Below are positions 1 through 6,549 of a stretch of 41,716 nucleotides of DNA, in pieces. The stretch comes from Hyphomicrobiales bacterium. Lineage in GTDB: Bacteria > Pseudomonadota > Alphaproteobacteria > Rhizobiales > Rhizobiaceae. The position numbers and the translations under genes are program-made. Numbering within the stretch: the stretch's first letter is position 1; every line of letters begins with the position of its first letter. The stretch is taken from NCBI GenBank assembly GCA_900473915.1, contig UCNG01000030.1, forward strand, positions 1 through 41,716, in the 5' to 3' direction. Under the pieces are notes generated by a model that saw only the letters and a program-made list of their open reading frames with translations, made no database searches and had not been told where the DNA came from.

Positions 1-34
1 GTACGCCGTATCCAAACAGTGGGGAGAAACTTTT

Positions 35-715
35 TTATGGCCGCTTCCCCCCCCCCCCCAGCACGGCGCGGGCGCGACGCACATCACCAACAGTGAAATA
101 AGGCTCACGGGTTCCCATGTTGAACATAAGCCCGTGTTCATCTGGAATGCGGGTGAAGGAGCCTTCCGGTCCGTCAGCAGTCTTGATCGCCGCAAACGGC
201 TCCAGCGCCTTTTCAGCAGCCGCGAGCTTGGCTTCGAGTTCCTTGTTTCGTTTCTGATGGTCCTCGCGGAGTTCGGTTTCGGCCTTAATCCGCTCTTCCT
301 TCGCCGCGTTGTCGGCTTTCAGGTCGATGGCCCGTTGTTGCCAAACCAACGTCTCACGCTGGCTCTCGACTAGTTTCTCCATTGCATCGCGGTATTTCGC
401 CCGTTCCGCCGCCAATAGCTCCACAGCCTGCGAGCGGGTGACAAGTTCAATGGTCTTGTCTAATTGACCATCCCATGAAGCCGGTGTGCTTGAAACAAGC
501 GCGTTCCTTGTGTCTGGCAGCGCATTGAGGTCGCCTTCATTGATAAAGGCACGCGTCACCAGTCCCGTAACTGTAGCGGCAGGCGCGGGGCGGGTGTCAG
601 CCGCCGCAAGCACCGCCGTCATGACCCGTTTTTGCCAAGTGCTATCGCAATTCGCGAACGTAATGTCCTGTTTTGCCATTTCGGCAATAGCTGCGTTGAG
701 ACGTTCACTCGCCAT
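35..715 (-). CDS. Hypothetical coiled-coil protein, last gene of left operon
   Basis: 226 residues, function not recognised. The middle (about residues 90-175) is rich in Ala, Glu, Lys and Arg with heptad-like spacing and is very probably a long coiled coil; the C-terminal part (EPYFTVGDVRRARAVL) is globular-looking. The start was set at the ATG at 715 because AGGAGG lies just upstream; it overlaps the end of the preceding gene by 11 bases, so translation is probably coupled. The last codons run through a 13-base G tract (C on the plus strand), giving a Gly-Gly-Gly-Gly-Lys-Arg-Pro end; slippage would change only the last residues. Confidence 0.75.
   Translation of the reverse strand: MASERLNAAIAEMAKQDITFANCDSTWQKRVMTAVLAAADTRPAPAATVTGLVTRAFINEGDLNALPDTRNALVSSTPASWDGQLDKTIELVTRSQAVELLAAERAKYRDAMEKLVESQRETLVWQQRAIDLKADNAAKEERIKAETELREDHQKRNKELEAKLAAAEKALEPFAAIKTADGPEGSFTRIPDEHGLMFNMGTREPYFTVGDVRRARAVLGGGGKRP
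47..59. repeat. C13 homopolymer tract
   Basis: Thirteen consecutive C on the plus strand, lying inside the 3' end of the minus-strand coiled-coil gene, where they encode four Gly codons. Either a slippage-prone tract or a sequencing/assembly artefact close to the window edge. Confidence 0.8.
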
Positions 716-1061
716 GACGGTCGCCTCCTGATGGGTGGGTGGCAACGCGCTCGATCTTATAATCGCAGTACCGATCTACGCTGTTGAACCATAGGTCTTC
801 GGAAGGCGAATAGCCGTCTTCGTCAACATCGTCTGGACGTTCGATCACATCGCATTCTACGGCGCGAGCAACGACTGTTTCACCTTGAACAACTCTGATA
901 TCTTCGGTGTCGTAAGACCATTCGCCATCGTTGCGGCTACCTTCGCGATACTCCGATAGAACTTCTTCAGCGCACTTGATGGCATCATCAATGGTGTCAA
1001 ACTGACCAACAACACAGTCGCCAAAGTGTCCGGGGTCTTTTACCTTGAATTGCTTGCTCAT
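705..1061 (-). CDS. Hypothetical acidic protein
   Basis: 118 residues, not recognised. Strongly acidic in the C-terminal half (several Asp/Glu clusters, e.g. PDDVDEDG) with aromatic residues at the end (DLWFNSVDRYCDYKIE). No membrane segment or cysteine motif. ATG at 1061 overlaps the TGA of the preceding gene (ATGA), and its own end overlaps the next start, so it sits in a tightly coupled operon of the left early region. Such small acidic proteins in phage left operons are often host-takeover or DNA-mimic proteins, but that is only inference. Confidence 0.75.
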   Translation of the reverse strand: MSKQFKVKDPGHFGDCVVGQFDTIDDAIKCAEEVLSEYREGSRNDGEWSYDTEDIRVVQGETVVARAVECDVIERPDDVDEDGYSPSEDLWFNSVDRYCDYKIERVATHPSGGDRHGE

Positions 1062-1507
1062 TCCGCGCCCTCCGATGGTGCAGAGGGGAGAGCAGGCAGA
1101 TTGTAGCCAAACACGGATATGAACTTGTCGGCTTCCTCAAGGAACCATTCCCAACGCTGATCTCCGCGAATAGTTTTCGCATGAGGATCACCGACAGAGT
1201 GGTAGGCGATGGCCTTTGCAACGATTTCACGCATTGGCCACTTCTTCCCATCCCCCTTGACCTTACCGGCGTCGGCATGGCCCGGGGAGGATAGGGTGCG
1301 GATGGCGGCATCTACGGTGTTCAAGGCTATGCGGTGATTTGCAGAGCACGAACCTTCCATAGATGCATACGCTGTTTTCAGGGCCTCCAACGCCAGCTCG
1401 CGCGCGGGTTCAGTGTCTGCTCCCGCTCCGTTCGCTGTCTGATCCGCTAATGTAGCTGGCTCTTCTATTAGCTGTTGCCGGGTTGTTCGCATTCGCTTGG
1501 CACGCAT
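1058..1507 (-). CDS. Hypothetical phage protein
   Basis: 149 residues, not recognised. N-terminal third is low-complexity Ala/Glu/Thr; a mixed region (about 85-149) has a conserved look with Trp and Phe residues (GKKWPMREIVAKAIAYHSV, RWEWFLEEADKFISVFGY). ATG at 1507 overlaps the TGA of the upstream gene, preceded by GGAGGGCGGT as ribosome binding site; a GTG three bases upstream is possible but less likely. Member of the left operon driven from 2796-2824. Confidence 0.75.
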   Translation of the reverse strand: MRAKRMRTTRQQLIEEPATLADQTANGAGADTEPARELALEALKTAYASMEGSCSANHRIALNTVDAAIRTLSSPGHADAGKVKGDGKKWPMREIVAKAIAYHSVGDPHAKTIRGDQRWEWFLEEADKFISVFGYNLPALPSAPSEGAE

Positions 1508-1773
1508 CACACCGCCCTCCGCGTCCGACGGCGATTGTCATTGGCTGGATTGCGACGCTGGCGGGAAGCGCCGTAGCGGAACCGAACGCCAGTAATGCGC
1601 GCCAATTCGAAAGCAGTGTCGCGCAGCGTCTCAGCTTCAGTGTGATAACCAAGAGCGCGCACGGCCTTCGAAATCGATAAGACCTGCGCGGCGGTCGTGC
1701 CCTGTTGCTGAAATTCAGCGGCGGTCAGGATGGGCGCCATAACGGCGTGCGTCGTCGATACATGTCTGTGCAT
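1507..1773 (-). CDS. Hypothetical small protein with C-terminal NDN motif
   Basis: 88 residues, not recognised. Predicted helical core (about 18-60) and a very basic C-terminal tail (RRNPANDNRRRTRRAV) that could bind nucleic acid. The tail contains the PANDN peptide that recurs in other early proteins of this window. The start at 1773 is supported by a CACGAGGAG ribosome binding site preceded by a CCACCACTCACCAAA leader, the same leader seen before most independently translated early genes here. About 110 bases separate it from the upstream gene. Confidence 0.7.
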   Translation of the reverse strand: MHRHVSTTHAVMAPILTAAEFQQQGTTAAQVLSISKAVRALGYHTEAETLRDTAFELARITGVRFRYGASRQRRNPANDNRRRTRRAV

Positions 1774-1883
1774 GTCATTCTCCTCGTGTTTGGTGAGTGG
1801 TGGTAGGTGTGGCGCCAGATGCGCAAAGGCCGTTAATCTTAGGGGTCCGGGGGCTTAAGCGCCCCGTCGCTATCTTTCGCGCC

Positions 1884-2111
1884 TCATGCGGATAACCCCA
1901 ATCCAACGCCGCATACGGCCACAACAAACCCGATAACGACGGTCATTTCGACCGCTTCGCGTACCGCATACCTTATCCACGGCTGCGGGCGTGCATGTTT
2001 CTTGGCGCGATAATCCGGGCGGCGCATAGGCTCGACACTGCCGGCCTTTGGAGCGTCGGTTTCAGGTTCCCCATCATAATCGGCGAGCATTTCCAGGAGC
2101 GCGCGGTTCAT
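1884..2111 (-). CDS. Small C-terminally anchored membrane protein
   Basis: 75 residues. N-terminal 50 residues are polar and charged; the last 25 or so (MTVVIGFVVAVCGVGLGLSA) form one hydrophobic transmembrane segment, so the protein is probably tail-anchored with its soluble part in the cytoplasm. ATG at 2111 overlaps the TGA of the preceding wHTH gene. Function unknown; a membrane role in exclusion or host modification is only a possibility. Confidence 0.7.
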   Translation of the reverse strand: MNRALLEMLADYDGEPETDAPKAGSVEPMRRPDYRAKKHARPQPWIRYAVREAVEMTVVIGFVVAVCGVGLGLSA

Positions 2112-2452
2112 GCTGCAGCCCTCCCGTCATTTGCCGGCCGTTCCGCCTCCGGTGCATTATCGTTCGCAGCTACAGGCTCCAGGCAATAATACCCGTGATT
2201 GCCCGCACCCCGATGGTTCATCGGGATCGTCCAGCCATAGGAAGGCAGGCGCTTCCGAAGATGGCTGATTTGCACTCGCACTGTATTGTGCGCGTTGTCC
2301 AGTCCGCCGTCCGGATCGAAAGCATAGACGTTGTCGACGAGGTCGTTGATGTAAATGCGGCGCGGATAAATCGCTGCCAGCGCGTCGACGATGTTTTTCT
2401 GTCCGCGTGGGAGAGGCGCGGCTTCGAGCTCGGTGGTTGGGTTGCGCTCCAT
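2108..2452 (-). CDS. OmpR-type winged-helix DNA-binding protein
   Basis: 114 residues. Residues about 18-92 match the C-terminal DNA-binding domain of OmpR/PhoB-type response regulators: helix VDALAAIYPRR, then INDLVDNVYA, the recognition-type helix NTVRVQISHLRKRL, and the wing ending in GNHGYYCL. There is no receiver domain, so it is a stand-alone winged helix, as is common in alphaproteobacterial phages. The C-terminal tail (VAANDNAPEAERPAND) is disordered and carries the recurring ANDN peptide. A role as local transcription regulator is inferred; its target is unknown. Translation is coupled to the next gene. Confidence 0.75.
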   Translation of the reverse strand: MERNPTTELEAAPLPRGQKNIVDALAAIYPRRIYINDLVDNVYAFDPDGGLDNAHNTVRVQISHLRKRLPSYGWTIPMNHRGAGNHGYYCLEPVAANDNAPEAERPANDGRAAA

Positions 2453-2453
2453 T

Positions 2454-2720
2454 TTACGCAGCCTCCGCCAGCTCTACCGGCGTGCAGCAAGCTACGGCGC
2501 CGCTCGTCTGGAAAACTTCGAACGTCTCGCCGGGACACAGGGCAGCCAAGCGTGTCGCCTCGGCTAAGGCCTGTTCAAACGAGCCGTGCTCGTATGGCAT
2601 GGTGGTGAAGATTCCAACCCGGCCAGTCTTCTTGCCGCGGCAGAATACAAAGAATCCGCCGCCGATGATTTCATTCGGGCGAGGCTTGGGGCCTCTTCTT
2701 CTCGGTGCTGTTGCGGCCAT
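2454..2720 (-). CDS. Hypothetical protein, first gene of left operon
   Basis: 88 residues, not recognised by family. Basic N-terminus (RRRGPKPRP), then a compact beta-rich part and a C-terminal element of the form EQALAEATRLAALCPGETFEVFQ. The same element is found at the C-terminus of the 264-residue protein at 5249-6043, so the two genes on opposite arms of the early region appear to share a small alpha-beta domain. The start is supported by CACGAGGAG 7 bases upstream. It is the promoter-proximal gene behind the leftward early promoter. Confidence 0.7.
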   Translation of the reverse strand: MAATAPRRRGPKPRPNEIIGGGFFVFCRGKKTGRVGIFTTMPYEHGSFEQALAEATRLAALCPGETFEVFQTSGAVACCTPVELAEAA

Positions 2721-2795
2721 GTGGGTTTCTCCTCGTGTTTTGATCGGTGGGTCAGCAGATCAAGCTGGTGAGGCCGTCTTCGTGCTGTTGAGGAG

Positions 2796-2824
2796 AATAT
2801 GCGATAATCAAATAAGATCGTCAA
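2796..2824 (-). promoter_or_regulatory. Leftward early promoter with overlapping operators
   Basis: Read on the minus strand: TTGACG, 17-base spacer, CATATT. Two pseudo-palindromes of the type ATTAT-NNN-ATAAT overlap it: 2796-2808 (AATATGCGATAAT, covering the -10 box) and 2804-2816 (ATAATCAAATAAG, in the spacer). The same sequences occur at the rightward promoter beside the repressor gene. The arrangement indicates repression of the left operon by the phage repressor; this is inferred from site sharing. Confidence 0.75.
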
Positions 2825-2838
2825 TAGCCAAAAATGTG

Positions 2839-2851
2839 AAAATCAAATAAA
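2839..2851. promoter_or_regulatory. Additional operator-like site
   Basis: AAAATCAAATAAA, a third weaker copy of the ATTAT-NNN-ATAAT operator just upstream of the left promoter's -35 box. Spacing and similarity suggest cooperative repressor binding as at lambda OL, by inference. Confidence 0.45.
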
Positions 2852-2950
2852 AATTTGTTGCAGACGATTTTGATTAACACATAATTGCGTCACGCTACGC
2901 TATGGTGCGGGCGCTACATAAGGAGAAACGTTGATGCAGAGAATGGTCGC

Positions 2951-2978
2951 AAAAAACCGGCCCACACTCATGGGCCGG
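2951..2978 (-). terminator. Intrinsic terminator of repressor operon
   Basis: On the minus strand CCGGCCC, 8-base loop, GGGCCGG followed by TTTTTT. It lies just downstream of the small gene at 3014-3226 and closes the minus-strand repressor transcript before the left promoter. Confidence 0.85.
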
Positions 2979-3013
2979 ATGCTTATCCAATTAATATTGA
3001 CGCAATGAATGCG

Positions 3014-3226
3014 TCAGTCGCCGACCTTTACAAGTGGCTTAAAGAACCCTTCGACCAATTGGCGAATCGAATCGTCCTCGACGGAAGCAATAATTCGATC
3101 CACGGCAGCTTGATCAATTAGCCCTCGATGCAGCGCATTGGCATATAAATGCTGCAACAAAAGCTGATGCGCTGCGAAAGCCGCAGGAATGCGATCCAGT
3201 GGATGCAAGTCAGGATAACTCCCCAT
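3014..3226 (-). CDS. Hypothetical protein downstream of repressor
   Basis: 70 residues, not recognised. Largely helical composition (HQLLLQHLYANALHRG, AAVDRIIASVEDDSIRQLVEGFF). An AAGGGG ribosome binding site precedes ATG 3226. It follows the repressor gene by 65 bases on the same strand and is bounded by the terminator at 2951-2978, so it is probably co-transcribed with the repressor and expressed in the lysogen. A role as repressor partner, antirepressor control or immunity accessory is possible but unsupported. Confidence 0.65.
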   Translation of the reverse strand: MGSYPDLHPLDRIPAAFAAHQLLLQHLYANALHRGLIDQAAVDRIIASVEDDSIRQLVEGFFKPLVKVGD

Positions 3227-3290
3227 TCCAATAACCCCTTATGGTTGTAGCAGCGCCAGATTGGCAAGTTACGTCTATAAGGGCAAGAGG

Positions 3291-3899
3291 TTAGCGCGCG
3301 AACTTGCGCCAAACCCGTCGAGAAATACGGCTGTAGAACATTCGCGCCCAATCTACCGGTACATCAACGATGTCCGGAGCATTGTAACTGGTAAGAGTAT
3401 AGAGGCCGTCCTCTGACCCTCGACGAATTGTTTTGATCAGTAGCCGCCCGTCAGACACCTGCACAATGCAAGTCTCTCCAAGTGCGTCTTCTGGCAAAAC
3501 GGTTTCGCCAGAGTAAGCGACCAGATCCCCGTCCTCGAAAATGGGAAACATACTATCGCCGCGAACAATGGCTCCAACGGTTCCTGGGGGCAGCGGGTAT
3601 TCGATGTTCAATGAATATAATGGGTCGCCATCGTCTATCGGGTGGACTGCAGCGCCGGCACCTACATATCCCAGAACATTCAATGACGCGTTTTCTCCGG
3701 GCAACGGATATCCCGTGACCTGAGATATAAGTGTCGATTCATCGCTGGATAACTTGCGAGTGCCGCGCTTAACATTGCTGATCTTGTCTTGGCTAAGCCC
3801 GATTTTGTCAGCCAGTTCGGCCTGCGTCATGCGCGCGAACTTGCGCGCCTTTTCCATCCAGTCTGACCAGTCAATTTTCTTCATATGGACTTTTCGCAT
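3291..3899 (-). CDS. LexA/CI-type phage repressor with S24 peptidase domain
   Basis: 202 residues. Residues about 16-55 form an XRE/CI-type helix-turn-helix (ARMTQAELADKIGLSQDKISNVKRG). Residues about 75-170 are an S24 self-cleaving domain: Ala-Gly candidate cleavage site at about 81-82 (GYVGAGAAV), nucleophile Ser116 in RGDSMFP and base Lys156 in LLIKTIRR. By family knowledge, RecA filaments stimulate self-cleavage after DNA damage, which would induce the prophage. It is transcribed away from the rightward early genes; both flanking promoters carry the same operators. An alternative start is the ATG at 3884 (MKKIDW), since neither start has a strong Shine-Dalgarno. Confidence 0.92.
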   Translation of the reverse strand: MRKVHMKKIDWSDWMEKARKFARMTQAELADKIGLSQDKISNVKRGTRKLSSDESTLISQVTGYPLPGENASLNVLGYVGAGAAVHPIDDGDPLYSLNIEYPLPPGTVGAIVRGDSMFPIFEDGDLVAYSGETVLPEDALGETCIVQVSDGRLLIKTIRRGSEDGLYTLTSYNAPDIVDVPVDWARMFYSRISRRVWRKFAR

Positions 3900-3923
3900 A
3901 ATCCGTACAAAAAATCATTTGCG

Positions 3924-3936
3924 ATTATCAAATAAT
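3924..3936. promoter_or_regulatory. Operator ATTAT-CAA-ATAAT
   Basis: Perfect 5+3+5 palindrome ATTATCAAATAAT between the repressor start and the rightward promoter. Same core as the sites at 2804-2816 and 3958-3970. It is placed where it could control the repressor's own promoter. Confidence 0.65.
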
Positions 3937-3941
3937 TCTTG

Positions 3942-3970
3942 TTGACTTGATTATGGGATTATCGCATAAT
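3942..3970 (+). promoter_or_regulatory. Rightward early promoter with operators
   Basis: TTGACT (3942-3947), 17-base spacer, CATAAT (3965-3970). The perfect palindrome ATTATCGCATAAT (3958-3970) covers the -10 box, and an imperfect one, ATTATGGGATTAT (3950-3962), lies in the spacer. This is the counterpart of lambda PR and should drive the plus-strand early genes when the repressor is inactivated. Confidence 0.8.
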
Positions 3971-4427
3971 TCAATCATCAACCGACGCAAGAGTTGTCGG
4001 AAACACAAAATGGCAGGCAACAGAATGAACATCCTCCCACGGATTTTCGCCCTTAATAGATAGAAACCATTCTCGAGGAGAAGCGCCACGATGAACACAG
4101 CCGAAAGAAGCCGCATCGCTTCTGCGCCACAAGGGCCATAGATTTATTAGGGACACTGGTCGCTGAAATGCGACCGGTGCTTTCGCTATTGCCAGGCTGG
4201 CGCCGTAATCCAACGCCGAAATGCGAAAGCGGAACCAATTAATAAAGCAGGCTGTTATGGGTCGGCACCACCCGTTACCCCAGCCTGCCCGTACGTCGCG
4301 GTTAACACGAGGAGGGCCGAAGCCGCTTCTACGCCGCGATTTCCTTCGCAGGTACCACCCCGCGCGACCAGACAGATGCCGTTAGACACGGCGCTTGTCA
4401 ACCATCACCAACCACACACGAGGAGAC
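3971..4427 (+). other. Early transcript leader without a clear gene
   Basis: About 450 bases from the rightward promoter to the first convincing gene; no cro-like ORF found. It holds several stem-loops: ACTGGTCGC paired with GCGACCGGT (4155-4178), and GCTTTCGC (4178-4185) with GCGAAAGC (4226-4233). Mini-ORFs of 16 codons (4091-4141, good GAGGAG site) and 42 codons (4257-4385, Arg-rich, weak site) exist but have no coding support. An ACACGAGGAG ribosome-site copy at 4305-4314 has no start codon behind it, suggesting a lost gene. The region could act as an attenuator or structured leader. Confidence 0.4.
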
Positions 4428-4712
4428 ATGCAGCATTCATCAAGGCACGAACTGCAGGCAACTGCCGCCGCGCACCGTAAAAATGGCGCGTCGTTTGGGA
4501 AGATTGCGGAATTGATGGGCATTACCAGAGGCCACGCCTGGTCGCTGCTTTCGGAAAGATCGCCCACGCTACCGGCGCCAGAGCCAACAGAGAAGACCGT
4601 TGTGCGGCGCACAACTTTTAACGGCGGTTTTTCGGGAGGATGCATGGACATTTATGTCTCGCTGCCCCGCATAACCATTCTGGACGGTCCATTTACAGGC
4701 ACAGTCCACTAG
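4428..4712 (+). CDS. Small helix-turn-helix protein
   Basis: 94 residues. Residues 8-42 (LQATAAAHRKNGASFGKIAELMGITRGHAWSLL) read as a resolvase/transposase-like helix-turn-helix. The C-terminal half is low in charge and not recognised. First clear gene after the rightward promoter, so it takes the position of cro/cII-type regulators; a regulatory role is inferred from position and HTH only. The start ATG at 4428 follows the common CACGAGGAG leader but with an unusually short spacer of two bases. Confidence 0.6.
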   Translation: MQHSSRHELQATAAAHRKNGASFGKIAELMGITRGHAWSLLSERSPTLPAPEPTEKTVVRRTTFNGGFSGGCMDIYVSLPRITILDGPFTGTVH

Positions 4713-4779
4713 CCTTTTGAGGCAGGCCGACCGCGAGGATGACGGGGCCGACGACTAACCTCCCGACGAGGAGGCAATC

Positions 4780-4950
4780 TTGAAAACGAAATATACGCGA
4801 ACTGGCGAGCGGGATATGACGAACCGCAAGCCTTACCGGACGACCGCGCAAAAAGCAGAGGCGCGTGCTTCGGCACGTCTTATTGACGGCCGTTACGTTT
4901 CCAGCGCGCCAGTCACTTACCACCGCGCACCGAAAAGAGGTGCCGCATGA
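4780..4950 (+). CDS. Small basic protein, TTG start
   Basis: 56 residues, very rich in Arg, Lys, Thr and Ala, no recognised family. TTG at 4780 is chosen because GACGAGGAGG lies 6 bases upstream, while the in-frame ATG at 4816 has no ribosome site. The TGA overlaps the ATG of the next gene (ATGA), which supports that this short frame is translated. The basic composition is compatible with nucleic acid binding. Confidence 0.6.
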   Translation: MKTKYTRTGERDMTNRKPYRTTAQKAEARASARLIDGRYVSSAPVTYHRAPKRGAA

Positions 4951-5249
4951 CCTGCGATTGCGGTGAATGCTGGGATTTGCCCGGCGAGGTCGTCGTCCAC
5001 AAGCTGTGGAAATGGAAGGGCATCATCATCGAGGAGCGCGACAGCTTCCGCTGGCTGACTGTGCGTTTCATGATCCCCGGCACGGGCCTTGTGCAGCTTG
5101 AAGTCTCGCGCTTCGAAGTCGAGCCAGATTTTGAAGAGGACGACGGCGGTGTCGAGGCTGACAAGCCTGAAGATGACAACGTCATTCCGGTTGATTTCAC
5201 CAAAAAAGAGAAACTGACGAAAAACACCAAGACGAGGGGAGCAGCGTGA
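4947..5249 (+). CDS. Hypothetical protein with N-terminal Cys cluster
   Basis: 100 residues, not recognised. N-terminal CDCGECW could bind metal; the middle looks like a small beta-barrel (VVVHKLWKWKGIIIEERDSFRWLTVRF), and the C-terminus is acidic then basic, probably disordered. Coupled by ATGA overlap to both neighbours; GACGAGGGGAG near its 3' end serves the next gene. Confidence 0.65.
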   Translation: MTCDCGECWDLPGEVVVHKLWKWKGIIIEERDSFRWLTVRFMIPGTGLVQLEVSRFEVEPDFEEDDGGVEADKPEDDNVIPVDFTKKEKLTKNTKTRGAA

Positions 5250-6043
5250 TGGCTGACAAGCAAACAGTGAAGGTTGGCGACAAGGTCAGATGCCTTGTGA
5301 CGGAGTTCGACGTGCGCAATGGCGAACTTTACGAAGTGCTGGAAGTTCAGGATAGCGGTCGAGTTTGGTTTCTCGATGATGTGTCTGACCGGTTCCATCT
5401 GGAAGTCGACGAATACGAACTCCTGCCCGTTGCTGAAGCAACCGGCAAGCCAGCCTTCAAGGTTGGGGATCGGGTGAAGGTCGGCGGCGACCACCCTTAT
5501 ATTCTTTCCAACAACAACACGACCGGCAAGATTATCGGCGGAAATAACGGACGACGCGGCGAGTGGGAAGTCCAGTTAGATAACTATGGTGGCAGCCTAT
5601 CGTTCAAGACGGACGAGCTTGAGCGGTTGTCATCGCCCCTCACCATCGAAACCGGCAAGTTCTATCGTACTCGCGATGGACGCAAGGTTGGGCCGATCAC
5701 CTGTAATAGCTTCGGAGTTTACGGTTCGCCTGAGCATCCGAACCATTGGTACGAAAATGGACTGAGCTTTTCGGACAACAAACAACTTCCGACGGACCTC
5801 ATCGCCGAATGGGTCGACGAGCCGAACAGTAATGGCAATGCGCCTGCGTCTACACCCGCAATCGTCGCCTTGATCGAAGGCGGCCAGCCCAAGCCGTCAG
5901 AGCAGCCGAAGGTTCATAAAAGCGAACAGGCCGCCACTGACGAAGCTGAACGGCTTGCCGTCAAATATCCGGGCCAGAAGTTCGGTGTGTTCGTTCTTGC
6001 TGACTCGCGGATTGCCGATGTCGTTATACGGAGGGCTGCATGA
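5249..6043 (+). CDS. Hypothetical protein with repeated beta-barrel motifs
   Basis: 264 residues. Three SH3/KOW-like beta segments are suggested by repeats of the form VGDKVRC, VGDRVKVGGD and TGKFYRTRDGRKVGPI (about residues 10, 75 and 130), followed by a Pro/Asn-rich linker (about 190-215). The last 40 residues (SEQAATDEAERLAVKYPGQKFGVFVL) resemble the C-terminus of the left-operon protein at 2454-2720. ATG 5249 is preferred to the overlapping GTG 5246 given GAGGGGAG upstream. Molecular function unknown; a DNA/RNA- or protein-binding scaffold is a guess. Confidence 0.7.
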   Translation: MADKQTVKVGDKVRCLVTEFDVRNGELYEVLEVQDSGRVWFLDDVSDRFHLEVDEYELLPVAEATGKPAFKVGDRVKVGGDHPYILSNNNTTGKIIGGNNGRRGEWEVQLDNYGGSLSFKTDELERLSSPLTIETGKFYRTRDGRKVGPITCNSFGVYGSPEHPNHWYENGLSFSDNKQLPTDLIAEWVDEPNSNGNAPASTPAIVALIEGGQPKPSEQPKVHKSEQAATDEAERLAVKYPGQKFGVFVLADSRIADVVIRRAA

Positions 6044-6216
6044 CCTCCACCACCTACAGCCACACGCGCCACTATCCGCCCAAAGACTACGCGGACGGCG
6101 ACACCTTCTACGAGCCGGAAACCACGCTTGGCCTTGGTGACCGCTTTCTCTGGGGCTTGGCAGTCGTTGCTGTGCTCGCCTTGACGGTCGGCTTCTACGC
6201 ATGGGTGCTGGCATGA
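6040..6216 (+). CDS. Small single-pass membrane protein
   Basis: 58 residues. Polar N-terminus with several Tyr/His/Thr, then one transmembrane segment at about 33-57 (FLWGLAVVAVLALTVGFYAWVL). ATG 6040 overlaps the TGA of the preceding gene and GGAGGG lies upstream. First of three consecutive mini membrane genes joined by ATGA overlaps. Confidence 0.65.
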   Translation: MTSTTYSHTRHYPPKDYADGDTFYEPETTLGLGDRFLWGLAVVAVLALTVGFYAWVLA

Positions 6217-6410
6217 TCTCTTTTGCCACAAAAGCCGCGGCTGACATGCCGTTCATCGATCCCGGGCGAAAGCCCGGTGTCGGCCGCATCGGGCAATCCT
6301 TGGCGCTTGCAGCGTTCGCGCTGGCAATCGCCACGACAATTGCAGCGTTCCTGTTCTGGAACCTGCTGCTGCCGTTCTACGGGCTGCTTTATCTGTGGGG
6401 CGCGCACTGA
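6213..6410 (+). CDS. Small membrane protein
   Basis: 65 residues with a hydrophobic C-terminal half (LALAAFALAIATTIAAFLFWNLLLPFYGLLYLWG) long enough for one or two membrane passes. ATG 6213 overlaps the preceding TGA (ATGA); an in-frame ATG 12 bases upstream is less likely. Unknown function. Confidence 0.6.
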   Translation: MISFATKAAADMPFIDPGRKPGVGRIGQSLALAAFALAIATTIAAFLFWNLLLPFYGLLYLWGAH

Positions 6411-6535
6411 TGCCCCTCAGACCGCCACGCGACAACTGCGCAGCCGCCCTCACAAGCCCGCCAGCATGGCTTGTCGGCTGGCTCATACTTGCGGCCGTCA
6501 TCGCCGCAATCGCCATTACCCACCACACCTACTGA
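6410..6535 (+). CDS. Very small membrane protein
   Basis: 41 residues with a single transmembrane segment (about 19-37, AWLVGWLILAAVIAAIAIT). ATG 6410 overlaps the preceding stop (TGATG). Weaker evidence than its two neighbours because of length, but the coupled start and clean membrane segment support it. Confidence 0.5.
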   Translation: MPLRPPRDNCAAALTSPPAWLVGWLILAAVIAAIAITHHTY

Positions 6536-6549
6536 ACACGAGGAGACCT

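Noticed and set aside
2934-3008. 24-codon plus-strand frame with AAGGAG before its ATG, opposite the repressor terminator
   Set aside because: Very short, overlaps the minus-strand terminator and has no family or promoter that I can fix; a ribosome-site look-alike is more likely.
6223-6549. Extension of the AAA ATPase upstream to give a 370-residue protein
   Set aside because: The upstream part is an Arg/Cys/Ser-rich shadow of small membrane genes; the true start at 6550 has the common leader and gives the normal family length.
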